Origin: Candolleomyces eurysporus
Lineage: Eukaryota; Basidiomycota; Agaricomycetes; Agaricales; Psathyrellaceae
DNA: 64,000 nucleotides
Direction: 5' to 3'
Assembly (NCBI GenBank): GCA_027579435.1
Contig: JANBPK010000727.1
Location: forward strand, 92,982-156,981
Shown: positions 11,800-21,786 of the stretch, in pieces
Numbering within the stretch: the stretch's first letter is position 1
Layout of the letters: the number at the start of each line of letters is the position of its first letter
The notes under the pieces: generated by a model
Told to the model about the DNA's origin: nothing
Database searches by the model: none
The model's input: only the letters and a program-made list of their open reading frames with translations
Made by a program: the position numbers and the translations under genes

Positions 11800-12086
11800 G
11801 GCTCACTAAAGATGTCTGTGTCTCAAAATATAAATAAAATAAAATAAAATAATTGAGGGGAAAGAAAAAAAATAAGAGAAGAAAGAGAGTTGTAGCCTAC
11901 CTTGATAGCAACTCACAGTCCAAAGAGCAAGCTGGTTGTGCCTGCTGTTAAAGTAAGGTAGGGCTGATGTCCAGCCCACTAATGTCACATGCATGGCTGA
12001 AATTCAATATTGGCTTAATGGCACTTGCAATCCCTAATATCCTGACCTTGAAGAGCATTCATATCAAAGCCTTGGATAATATGCAC

Positions 12087-12234
12087 AACTTGTTGCGGCC
12101 ATAATTTTGAGATTTTGTGTTCAAAGCAACCTACCAAGGTTTTTGTCATACGGTGCATGGACACACCATCAGCACAGTCATTTTTCATTTATGGGACTCA
12201 ACAGGAGGAATAAAAAATATGGCCGCAACAAGTT
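12087..12234. mobile_element. 148-bp hairpin element with perfect 17-bp TIR
   Basis: The left terminus AACTTGTTGCGGCCATA and right terminus TATGGCCGCAACAAGTT are exact reverse complements. There is no coding capacity. The right end overlaps the first bases of the AGGCCTAT element at 12233, so one inserted at the edge of the other. Looks like a short MITE. Confidence 0.65.
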
Positions 12235-12510
12235 CTGAGGCCTATAAGGACTCGGGTACTTGTATCCTGGGGGNTTTTTTGCCAAGCTTTTCACAAAACC
12301 AAACCAGGTGACTTATAAGTCATGTGCCCAAAAAATCCATCATGAGGCTCCATGTTCAATCCTAGCTAATGCCATTCTTTTTTGTGATATTTTACTAGTA
12401 ACACTCCAGAATTGAAACTTGCTTGAGCATAAGTGTTGCTCCTCAGGCTACTCCGAGATTCTTGAATTTTTGTAATTGAAATAATATTAAAGTAAGAATA
12501 GGCCTCAGAA
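12233..12510 (+). mobile_element. AGGCCTAT-terminal element, full copy (reference orientation)
   Basis: TTCTGAGGCCTATAAGGACT at the left and ATAGGCCTCAGAA at the right, about 278 bp. The interior is asymmetric: a GGACTCGGGTACTTG block near the left end and a TTGCTCCTCAGGCTACTC block near the right. It matches 10656-10932 and 14116-14392 almost throughout. Non-coding; probably mobilised by a transposase elsewhere. Confidence 0.75.
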
Positions 12511-13820
12511 TTGCCATGCATTGCAATGGCCTCAACCAACAAGTTCTTTGAAATAAGCCATAGAGCCATTTCCAGCAGCCTCATTTGAAATTTCCTTGAA
12601 CTGTGAGTGCCATTAAGGTGATACTGAATTTTGGCCATTCACGTTGAAGAGATCTAGTATGGCGAGACTACTAACACACACACAATCTAACACCTAACAC
12701 CAACTCCAAGTCGAGCCGTGCGTTGGTAAGTGATATGTATAAACCTTTCATAGTTGTGCTGCACCAAAATTGGGGGTGCAAGTATGGGGGGTAGTGTAGA
12801 GTATTAAGAATTTACAAGTTCTCTCTCTTGTGCACACTGGTTCCAAGTAATCGAGGAGTACTCGATAGTCACACAGTTAACCCATAAGGTTATATCTTTA
12901 TAGCTTTGATCTTTCCTTTACTTAGTATCACGCCACGCAAGATAAAAGTCACAAATCCAAGTCAATTGCAAATGCAAAGTAAACAAATAAAACAGCAGTA
13001 ATTCTCTGGGGAAAAACTATGCTAAGAGAGTCCAATATATATACTATCTGGAGCCGCGCGATCACCAGAGCATGGTAAATAGGTGTACACAAGATTTATA
13101 AATAAAGAGAGTCCAGGCCCCAGCTAGAGAGAGAGATAAAGAGATAAAAAGAGGGTATTGGATATGCCAAGGCACCGCTGCGCCACTCCAACACTTGCGC
13201 CGTGACTATTAATAGGTTCCTATTGCCTTTTCTGGTTCGCCGAAGGGGATGCTGAAGTTGATCAAGGGTGGTCAGTCTACAGTTATACCAACCGCCGCCC
13301 TGGGGTGCTTTTGCTCAAGCTGCATGAGGAGGAGTCAGACCTCTGTCAATTGAATTGATTTATCTTGGCAAGTTCCTTCTGACCGCCCTCTGGGTTATCT
13401 CTTTCCGTAAACGACCTTCCTTTCAGAGTACTTTGAGCTCCTTTTTTGTGCTGCGCCAGCCATCATGCTGTTTTATGTGCCAAAATGGCGCCACACATCT
13501 CTTTATGTGCTTAGGGACTTGCCCCACTGCTCTAGCACTGAGTATACTCAATTAATGTGAGGCTGCGCAAGGGGTTAGGTACCTTTAGTGCCTAGGAAAC
13601 CACCTCTATAGCCTTAGTAGTGAAATCAATTCATTCAGCTGCAGGGTAGGCCGTTTAATCTGAAGCGGCGCCAACTGGCTAGCTTACTAAACCCTAATCT
13701 TGGGTAGACTCCAACTCTTGTGGACCTAAGAGTATTGCACTCCTTTGTTATCCTTCATACCGTGCGAATTATCTCAAGACCAGAAGGGTTTCAGAATGTA
13801 GAGATTAAATAGAGACAACC

Positions 13821-14083
13821 GTTACTGTACTGAACTGTATGGTAGAAATGGTAACGCGTAACGCTGAGGTCAGATGTTGCCTAAATCTCACCGGGTAATG
13901 CGTAACGCAAGACTTGTTGCCTAAAAAATTCACAAAAAATAGGCAAAAAAANGTCGGCCCTGCAGGCTCCAGCACTTAAACATGCAACTGTAATGCATAA
14001 TGCACCCCCAGTTGCCTAATTTTGCGGTCCAAAAAATGTAACACTCCAAAATCGGTATCTATCATACAGTTCAGTACAGTAAC
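13821..14083. mobile_element. 263-bp element with 26-bp near-perfect TIR
   Basis: The left end GTTACTGTACTGAACTGTAT and right end ATACAGTTCAGTACAGTAAC are exact reverse complements over 20 nt and continue to 26 nt with one mismatch. The interior is AT-rich with ACGCGTAACGC direct repeats and an N. No coding capacity. Its right end abuts the GGTTGAGGCC repeat that flanks the 14116 element. Confidence 0.75.
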
Positions 14084-14115
14084 TTGTTGGTTGAGGCCGT
14101 CGCAATGCGCGGCAA

Positions 14116-14392
14116 TTCCAAGGCCTATTCTTACTTGACTATTATTTCAATTATAAAAATTCAATAATCTCAGAGTAGCCTGAGGAGCAACATTTATGCT
14201 CAAGTAAGTTTCAATTCTGGAGTGTTACTAGTAAAATATCACAAAAAAGAATGGCATTAGCTAGGATTGAACATGGAGCCTCATGATGGATTTTTTGGGC
14301 ACATGACTTATAAGTCACCTGGTTTGGTTTTGTGAAAAGCTTGGCAAAAAACCCCCAGGGTACAAGTACCCAAGTCCTTATAGGCCTCGGAA
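14116..14392 (-). mobile_element. AGGCCTAT-terminal element, full copy
   Basis: Termini TTCCAAGGCCTAT and ATAGGCCTCGGAA. The interior is nearly identical to 10656-10932 over its right two thirds and slightly more diverged near the left end, so the copies are of similar but not equal age. Non-coding. Confidence 0.75.
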
Positions 14393-16445
14393 TTGAATTG
14401 TGAGCCATATATTCAATAAAAGGGTATTTATTCATGAAAAAGCAAACACAGTCGTATCAATGTGACGTTAGTAGGTCGGACATGAGCCCTACCTTAAGAG
14501 TGTGCTGCCGGTCAGGGAGCCACATTTCCCAAATGAGAAATCTCCAGATCACAGCCAAAGAGTTAGAGAATTCCCTAAGACTCCCTACCTCATCAAATAA
14601 TTACCAGCAGTCAAAAAACTCCATAAATAATTGTGTAGCCCTTTGTAATTTTTGAAAGCTCTCTTGTGAAAATTTGGAGGAATCTGTTGAGTTACAAATC
14701 TTTTATAAGCATTTCTTTTGATTTCCCTAATGGATCTTGATAAGATATGATAAGCCAAGCTGATCCATTGCTGAGTCCTGGGCTGGCAGACCACCTTCCA
14801 TACAGCTTGCATAAGTTCTCGATGGACAATAGGTCGTTTCTCTCAGGGCTTTTTGTGTTGAAAGTGTGCATTTTTGAAGATAAGAATGGGCCTCCAAATG
14901 ATCAAATTGAATGGTTACAAGTGTCAGATTCAGGTTTCTTTCTTGTATCTAAGGGGCTGGAAGATCAAGTAGTATTTACACAATATCTTGGCAAGTTCTC
15001 AAGTGCTCCGCTCTCCATTTTTTTTGTTGAGAGAGGAAAAATTATGTAGTCAGAAAGAGACCCTGAGCACTACAATTGGACCAGTAGATGCACTAAATTT
15101 GCATTGACATCTTCAAAGCTCACAATTTCAGAAACTCAAATTGTATTTTCATGTTTTTGTGCCACACTTTTACTCTTTTCTCTAATAATTTTTGGGCTGT
15201 ACTCCTATGGTGTGTACAAACCTGTCAATAGTAGATATGCCTTGTAAAACCAATTCAACAGGTTAGAAACTGACATTTAGCTTCAAGTTAAATTTCCAAA
15301 CCAGACTCCTCAGCGTGAACCTATTCTCTTGCAGCAGTAAAAATCCATTTCAGTTGATATCAGTGTACAGTAATTCCTACAGCAATATAATACAATCAAC
15401 ACTAGTCAAACCACTCTAGCCCTTGCTCCTAGTTCTTGACTGGAGAATTGTGGCAAAACTTCTGTTTCTTCCTGCATCCCCTTACAGTCTTCACAAGGAT
15501 TACTTTATCTCTTGATTCCTGAATTTCCCAGACACCCTTCAGCTGAGGTCTTCCCACATTTCCAGCATTTATGTGTTCTTGTCACTTGGGTAGGCATTTG
15601 AGACTTAGAACTCCCAGTGCCACTATGTGATCCTCCTTGCTGCTGTAATCAACTCTTGCTTGGCTGTTAAGGATAGTGGAAGCTCAACTCACAGCAAGCT
15701 AATGAGCTGCAAGAGGTTGAGCCAGGGCTTTTGTGAGCAGGGGTGCTCAGATTCTTGCACTCTCCTTCTGACATCTTCCTCAAATTTATCTTGTTGACAA
15801 TCCTGCCACAGCTTTCACCCTTAAGGATGGTGACTCAGGAATTCACATGTATGTAACCCATGAACTCAGAACTAAAAATTCTTTGTTTCCTTTTCTTCCC
15901 TTGTCCTCTTACTCTTGCCACCCCTCTTTTGGTTCTTCACTCTTTGCTTGAGCTCACTTTTTTTTCACCCTCCCTCTTCCCTTTCACCCAAGTGCCCCNT
16001 GTAGTGTTGGTATAGTTGGCCCAACCCTTCCCAACCCCTTCTGTCTGAGAGTTGTATTGGGTTCTATCTTGTCCAAGACTTTGGAAGCACTCAGATGCCA
16101 GAGCCTCCCTCTTCCACTTCCCAAGCTAGCCACATCTCCTCCTCTGTGGTCCTCTTTTTTTGGCTTGGTTTTACCTTCATTTTTTTTCTCTCTCTTTCTC
16201 TGCTTGCTTCAGTTGCTCTGGCATCTCACAATTCTCACCACACCTTTAGAACTAGGATTCCATATTGCACTAGCTTGATAATAGATTCACCATTTGTGTA
16301 TTAGCTATCAGACTTAACATTATTCAACATATTTACACTCTCTCACTGCTTCAACCCACTGCCATTACAAAACCTCGCAGTCAACTCTCAAACGAGGCCC
16401 AAAAGAGTGGGCAGTACCGCATTTGGAAACCCCATTACCGATTTC
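14393..16445. other. Degenerate sequence, no gene recognised
   Basis: About 2 kb, T-rich in parts (15880-16210), with only short stop-bounded frames on both strands and no recognisable protein motif. The host-like sequence resumes about 16446 with the PRP40-proximal promoter half. Confidence 0.4.
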
Positions 16446-17110
16446 AAACTCCGCACCTCCATTCGTTCGCTTGACTCCTTCATTGGGCAATCGTAAAGGT
16501 CAATCAACGAAATGGTATGGTGACCCACTTTTGTGTATGGAAAACTGCTGACATTGCACAGGCTACCCCTGCTCAAGGCATATGGGTAAGCTTGGCCTCT
16601 ATCACTGTACACACCGTTGCTCATGACGTCTTCCACGTCCAGACCCAGCACCGCAATCCCGAAGGGAGAACATATTGGTTCAATGCAGGGACGAAACAGA
16701 GCGTTTGGGAGAAACCATATGGTGCGTTCACCTTAGTACATATTCGCTGTCAGAATGCTGACCTTAGTACTCGTATAGATCTCAGTAACCCATTCGAAGT
16801 GCGTCCCAATTAACCACGGATCTCTCATGCCTAATGATCCTCTTAGCGTATCCTCACTCAGACGAAATGGAAAGAGTACTGCTCTGAAGGAAGAAAATAC
16901 TACTACAATGTGGGCGCTAAGCCTTAATGCTCATCATCCATGTATCTTACATTTCTTTTGCGCAGATCGAGACCAAGGAATCCAAATGGGACATGCCAGA
17001 TGAACTCCTACTTCTCGAAAAAGTAGGCAAGGGATCCGAAGCTAACAAAGCGCCGGCGTACGTCCTAGCCCTTCGTCACTTGTGGCCATCACATCTCATA
17101 TGATCCCAAG
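16446..17110 (+). pseudogene. PRP40: 5' partial copy of PRP40 (two WW domains only)
   Basis: Tandem, diverged duplicate of the first six coding exons of PRP40: ATG 16512-16514, then exons 16562-16585, 16643-16721, 16779-16798, 16847-16909 and 16966-17057. Every GT-AG boundary matches the downstream copy, and the frame is open with no frameshift. It encodes WW1 (THRNPEGRTYWF-type core, W...W spacing kept) and WW2 (KWKEYCSEGRKYYYN then KESKWDMPDE). Differences from the full copy include EKPY for EKPD and Cys for Phe in WW2. Homology ends at the last bases of intron 6, just before the splice acceptor; no FF domains follow. Reading through intron 6 would stop after about 17 more codons. Called a pseudogene because it is truncated, but it could make a short WW-only protein. 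Confidence 0.8.
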
Positions 17111-17127
17111 ATCCCACATAATTAGTC

Positions 17128-17465
17128 GCCTGTAAACGCGGAACCGCGTCTTGGTGGCTCCTTGAGAGCGTCGCGACTTGTCTCCAGCCCTTGCTCCTAT
17201 TGTTCCTCCTCCCGAAATCATATTGCCTCACTACTACACAGACTCCCATTATCTATATTATCTATGAGGCAGCACCTCAAGCCTCCTTCCCCCCNAGTCT
17301 ATCAGCGACCGCCGATCTTCAGCATCCCGTACAATTCATCTACACAAGCCAATGTCGACCTGGATGGCGCTGGGGCTAACGCAAGGCATCACACTCTCTG
17401 TCACACGAGCTCCCAGTAGCTCTCATGCCAGAACCCAGCAGCTCGTAGCTGAGGAATTTGGGATC
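17128..17465 (+). pseudogene. Inverted 5' fragment of the 4594-6144 coiled-coil gene
   Basis: Reads on the plus strand as a degraded copy of residues 1-105 of the minus-strand gene at 4594-6144 (compare LKPPS, QRPPIFSIP-like DNA, GAGAN.RHH and EEFGIE). It includes about 30 nt of its 5' leader (GGTGGCTCCTTGAGAGCG). It carries frameshifts, an N and several deletions. Its orientation is opposite to that expected from simple duplication of the gene-promoter-PRP40 unit, so the segment was flipped during or after duplication. It ends where the promoter copy begins in normal orientation. Confidence 0.85.
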
Positions 17466-17489
17466 GAAAGCGGTTATCGCACTTGGAAA

Positions 17490-17758
17490 TGCTGTCAGCT
17501 CGTGAACGAGTAACTCGGAAGGGACGAAAAAANTATACAGATAAAGTACAGATGAACTGTTGTAGAATCGAAATGAGAATAAGCACACAGCTATGGCTGG
17601 CTAGTGCCATGGAAATTGGAATCAGGTTTAGACGATCAAAGTCAACAGCCTGGGAGCCAAACAAAGCCAACGTCAGCCTTTGGAATCTCATTCGTTCGCT
17701 TGACCTTCTTCGTTTGACACTTGCTCAATCGTCAAAAGGTCAATCGACCCGTAGTAAC
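17490..17758 (+). promoter_or_regulatory. Second copy of the PRP40 upstream region
   Basis: Matches 6193-6430 in direct orientation (GAGTAACTCGG, CAGATAAAGTACAG, GAGCCAAACAA.GCCAACGTC). It runs into GGTCAATCGACCC just before the PRP40 ATG at 17759. As the only uninterrupted upstream copy, it is the likely working PRP40 promoter. No TATA box is evident. Confidence 0.6.
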
Positions 17759-20700
17759 ATGGTATGGCGACCGACTTTCGTGTACGGAAATCTGCTGACA
17801 TTGCACAGGCTACTCCTGCTCAGGGCATATGGGTAAGCTAGGCTTCTACTACTGTGCACACCATCGCTCATGACTTCTACTACGTCCAGACTGAACACCG
17901 AAATCCCGAAGGGAGAACATATTGGTTCAATACAGGAACAAAGAACAGCGTTTGGGAGAAACCAGATGGTGCGTTAACCGTGGTACATACTCTCTTTCGG
18001 AAATGCTCACCGCAGTCTTCGTACAGATCTCAAGACCCCATTCGAGGTGCGTCGCAACCAACCTCAGATTGCTTGCTCTCTCTTATGCCTCATGATCCTC
18101 TCAGCGTGCTCTCAATCAGACGAAATGGAAAGAGTACTTCTCTGGAGGAAGAAAATACTACTACCATGTAGGCGCTAAACCTCAACACTCATCATCCATT
18201 TATCTTACCTTTATTTCACACAGACCGAGACCAAAGAGTCCAAATGGGACATGCCAGACGAACTCCTCCTACTCCTCGAAAAAGTGGGCAAGGAGCCCGA
18301 AGCTAGCAAACCGCCGGCGTACGTCCTAGCCCACCGTCACTGTCTAACCCATCATCTCATCCATGATCCCAAAAATCCCACAGCCTTCCCAACGCAATAA
18401 CCGCTCCTACAGCAACTCCAGGAGCAACACAAGGTGCAATAGTCCCTTCGGGAGGCGCTGAACCGTCCTCATCTGCTGCTCTCCAGCCCAACTCTGCTTT
18501 GCAGCCGAACGGCGCAGCCTCAAATCTTGCTGTGGGACCGCATACAGGTGGCCTCCCGCTGAACCCAAGCAGCGTGCTCCCTGCTCGGCCTAACCTCCCG
18601 GACGACCCCGTCATCCCGCATAACGGGTTCATCTCGGTCGAGGAGGGCGAGAAGGCGTTCACGCACCTCCTCAAGAAAGCCGGTGTGGATGCTGGTTGGA
18701 CGTGGGACCAGACGATGCGGGCTATCATCACTGACCCTTTGTACAAGGCACTTAACACTCTCGCGGAAAAGAAGACGTGCTGGGAAAAGGTGCGTCGCGC
18801 TCATACCCCCTCTGGAGATGAAGTTTGTGCTGAAAGGTTGCAGTATGTGAATGGATTGAAAGCGAAGGAGCAAGAAGAGAAGGAAGCGAGGCTCTCCAAG
18901 CTCCGGCCTGCTCTGAGGAATATGTTAAAGGGCAATCCGAACGTCTTTCATTACAGCACTTTCCAGACTGCGGACAAGCTTTTCGCGCAGCATCCTATTT
19001 GGCAACAGGCAAGGATTGAAGCTGAGAGGCGGCTTTTGTTCGATGAATATGTACAGGAGCTCAAGAACAAAGAAGTGGTGCGTATTAGTCTATCCTCTCT
19101 TCCACCTTCACGAATATCGAATACCGTGTTGACGACTTGCGTCCTACAGCAAGAAACCAGAGCCTCACGAGCGCGTGCCGTGTCCAAGGTCGTTTCGCTT
19201 TTCAAGCAGCTCAACGTTGATGTGACTACTCGATGGAGACAAGCCCACGCTATGCTTCGAGAATCCGAAGACTGGAACGAAGATCCCGAGCTGCAAAGCC
19301 TTCCGAGCCTGGATATCCTGCTTGCGTTTGAAGATTACAGTCGAGTCAGAGAGCGAGAGTATGAAGAGCAGATGCGAAGAGCTGCGGTTGAGAAGACGAG
19401 GAAGGAGAGGAAGGCGAGGGAAGGGTTCAAGGTGCGTTTTCCTTCTTCATCGCCGTCTTGTTGTCATTGCCTGTGTTGACCTCGTTTTTATCTACCCAGG
19501 CGCTCCTTCAAGAACTCTTGGACAACGGTCTCATCAAAGCGCGGTCCAAATGGAAGGAAGTCTACCCTACTTTCAAGGACGACGAGCGGTACCTCACCAT
19601 GCTTGGCAACCCCGGCTCGAACCCGCTCGAACTCTTCTGGGACGTCGTCGACGTGCTGGATCAAAAACTCGACACCAAGATGGTTGTCATTGAAGACGTT
19701 CTGAAGCAGCATAAAGTCGAAACGGAGCCCGGGGAGAATACCAACGAGGAGAAGAAAGGGTTTATCGTCAGACCGGAGACTACTTGGGAAGAGTTTATTG
19801 CGGTCGTTAACGAGCACGCGAATGACGCTGTCAAGACACTGAGCGAGGAGGATGTCAGGTTGATCTTCAAGACTGTGAGTAACCGTCTTGTTCCGTTCCT
19901 TCTTCGGATGGATGGCATGGAATCGCGCTAATCATGTTTTGTTGGTATTTAGCTTCATGACAATGCGCTCAAGCAACAGGCGGACGAGAAACGCCGTGCG
20001 GAGAGGAAGCAGAGGCACTTGCAGGACGATTTGCGATATGCGTTCAAGAAGCTGCCTGAGCCTTTGGACATTAGCATGTCGTATGAGCAGGTGCGTTGCT
20101 ATGCTATTCTTCTTGACAGAACCGGAACTAAAACATGGCACGTTTAGATCGTTCCGCTAATTGAGAACCTCCCTGAGTATAAAGCTCTCGATGACGAGGA
20201 AGCCCGGCGCGCCGCCTTCGCCAAGTACGTTAAACGTCAAAAGGTGTGTGTCGCTTCACGCTAGCATCATGACAGTAGGGTTATTAAACCCTGAGCAGGA
20301 GAAACTACGCGAGGCCGCCTCTGAGGACGGCTCGACCACGAGCCGAAAACGTAAAGAGCCGCCACGCGAATACCGCGACGACAGGGACAGGGAACGCGAC
20401 AGCAGCACTAAAGACCGGGACAGGGACCGGGATGCGCGAACGAGACCGCGACAGGGACCGCGACTCTTCGCATCGCGACCGGGACAGGGACAGGGACCGG
20501 TACGAGAAGAGTTCTCGGAGCTCCCGACACCATCATCGGTATGATGACTACGAGCCTGAGCGCCGGGGCTCGAGAGACTACAAGGACTATGATAGGGAGA
20601 AGGATAGGGAGTATAGGTCGTCGAGGCATCATGACGATAAGAAGAGGGAGAGGGAGAGGGAGAGGAAGGGGTCGAGGAATGATTACTATAGGGACTATGA

Positions 20701-20955
20701 TGAGCCTCCGAGGGGAGAGTATAGGGAGAGGAGCATGTCGGTGTATGACGAGAGGCCGGATCCGAGAGCTGAAAAGGTTAGTGACGCGCTCGCTTTCCGT
20801 TCTTTGTCGGTTTCCTTGCATGCATCGTGCTGATGGGCTCGCTTTTTTTTTTGTAGCGCGCGCGGTATGACCTTGATGATATGGAGGTTGAGAAAATGCC
20901 CCCGCCTGCTCAGGTTCGGGAGTCGACGGCGGAGCTGGAGGAAGGGGAAATTTAA
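17759..20955 (+). CDS. PRP40: Pre-mRNA processing factor PRP40 (U1 snRNP-associated), WW-FF protein
   Basis: Bridges the 5' splice site and branch point during early spliceosome assembly. Coding exon 1 is the ATG alone (17759-17761). Exons 17809-17832 and 17890-17968 give WW1 with two Trp (GIWTEHRNPEGRTYWF, WEKPDDLKTPFE). Exons 18105-18167 and 18224-18318 give WW2 (KWKEYFSGGRKYYY, KESKWDMPDE). A low-complexity Ala/Pro/Thr linker follows from 18384, then repeated FF domains (from AFTHLLKKAGVDAGWTWDQ onward, through 20250) and an Arg/Asp-rich tail ending ELEEGEI with TAA at 20953-20955. An apparent one-base frameshift lies at about 20434 in the RD repeats: the upstream frame (DRDRDRD) and the downstream frame (RERDRDRD) are both open. 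It lies in CG-repeat sequence and is probably an assembly error. Confidence 0.9.
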
Positions 20956-21059
20956 GGACACTGTCGCTTTTGCTTTTCTTGTTCGCATGTTTATGAGTAG
21001 TTTTATTAATACCTATGATATGCTCTATTAAGTTACACCGGAGAACGATGAAAGTAGGA

Positions 21060-21590
21060 CTATGAAGATTCGGGTGATGCTGGAGGGGCAGCAGGGTCGA
21101 TGACGATGTCACCAATACGGAGGCGCGTAAAGGGATGCTTGTGTTTGATAGTCTTCTGGTAACCCTTTCGTCGCTTCTTCTTGAATTTGATTTCCATGGA
21201 CCCTTTGGTGTGTTCCACGACGGTCGCCTCGACCTGGACCTTGGAGGCCGGAATCGTTGGGCTGCCGCGGAGTGTGTACTCGCGTGAACCGAGTTCGTGG
21301 ATTTCGTCGAGCTTGAGGACGTCGCCGACCTGCACGTCTTTGAGGAGGGGCACGGTGAGCACGTCCCGGGGAGTAAGGATATACTTTTTGCCAACGAACG
21401 AGGCGACGACGTATTGAGAGGGTTGTGAGCGGATGAGTTCAAGGGCTGCTGCTGTCGTGGTCGGTTGCGTGTGCATGCAGCGCGAGGCCACGGCGCGTAG
21501 CGGCGATGCTAGAGACCCTGTCAGCACTGAGTAGACCGCATACGTGAAATGAAACCTACACCATCGCAAAAGGTGTTGCAGCGTCGCCAT
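21060..21590 (-). CDS. MRPL49: Mitochondrial large-subunit ribosomal protein bL21m
   Basis: Component of the mitochondrial 54S subunit. The L21p core spans about residues 55-165: QYVVASFVGKKYILTPRD, GDVLKLDEI, ATVVEHTKGSMEIKFKKKR and the basic KGYQKTIKHKHPFTRLRI, which fits the L21 rRNA-binding tail. The N-terminal 40 residues are basic and Ser/Arg-rich, as expected of a targeting peptide. The frame is open from ATG at 21590, but a 42-nt in-frame candidate intron (GTAGGT...CTGACAG, near residues 11-25) is likely; removing it gives RWWSLASPLRAVASR. Divergent from ATP1 with a 196-nt gap. The yeast-style symbol is by homology. Confidence 0.88.
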   Translation of the reverse strand: MATLQHLLRWCRFHFTYAVYSVLTGSLASPLRAVASRCMHTQPTTTAAALELIRSQPSQYVVASFVGKKYILTPRDVLTVPLLKDVQVGDVLKLDEIHELGSREYTLRGSPTIPASKVQVEATVVEHTKGSMEIKFKKKRRKGYQKTIKHKHPFTRLRIGDIVIDPAAPPASPESS

Positions 21591-21786
21591 CGTTGGTGGA
21601 TGACAGCGAGCACGAGCTTGAAATTCAGGGATTTGCTTGCCTACTGTTTGGCTAATTAGCCGAAAAGGTGAGAAAAAAGAATTTGGGCGGAGCCTTAAAG
21701 TTCCGAGTAACGCCGACTTGGTTCGCTCTCAACCGAAAACTTCCCTTCGTCGAGCTTCATACCCTTCTTTCTCTACTCCCTCCCCA
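21591..21786. promoter_or_regulatory. Bidirectional promoter, bL21m / ATP1
   Basis: A 196-nt gap separates the start codons of two nucleus-encoded mitochondrial proteins transcribed in opposite directions. The space is too short for two separate promoters of usual size, so shared control is inferred. No binding motif could be assigned. Confidence 0.55.

Larger units (their letters stand above)
6430..16445. mobile_element. 10-kb block of nested, degenerate repeats inserted between promoter and PRP40
   Basis: AT-richer than its neighbours by eye and free of any long intact reading frame. It contains at least eight recognisable repeat pieces, listed separately. Possible remnants of element-coding sequence are short and stop-ridden: 8880-9300, 10110-10345 on the minus strand with a Cys pair (CDTCAKAG), and 11150-11640. 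A TATATAAAAG box with a pyrimidine-rich tract at 11653-11700 looks like a retroelement terminus, but no partner terminus or polymerase motif was found. 14393-16440 shows only T-rich degenerate sequence. The host junctions are inferred from the promoter halves at about 6430 and 16446. Class unresolved. Confidence 0.6.

Noticed and set aside
12233..12510. tRNA-derived SINE, from GTTCAATCC and the CTTATAAG loop-like sequence
   Set aside because: No T-stem, acceptor or D-arm pairing can be drawn around these motifs, and the element has DNA-type terminal inverted repeats.
20408..21442. 344-codon minus-strand frame across the PRP40 3' end
   Set aside because: Pro/Arg/Leu-rich antisense of the Arg/Asp repeats, and it runs into bL21m in the wrong frame.
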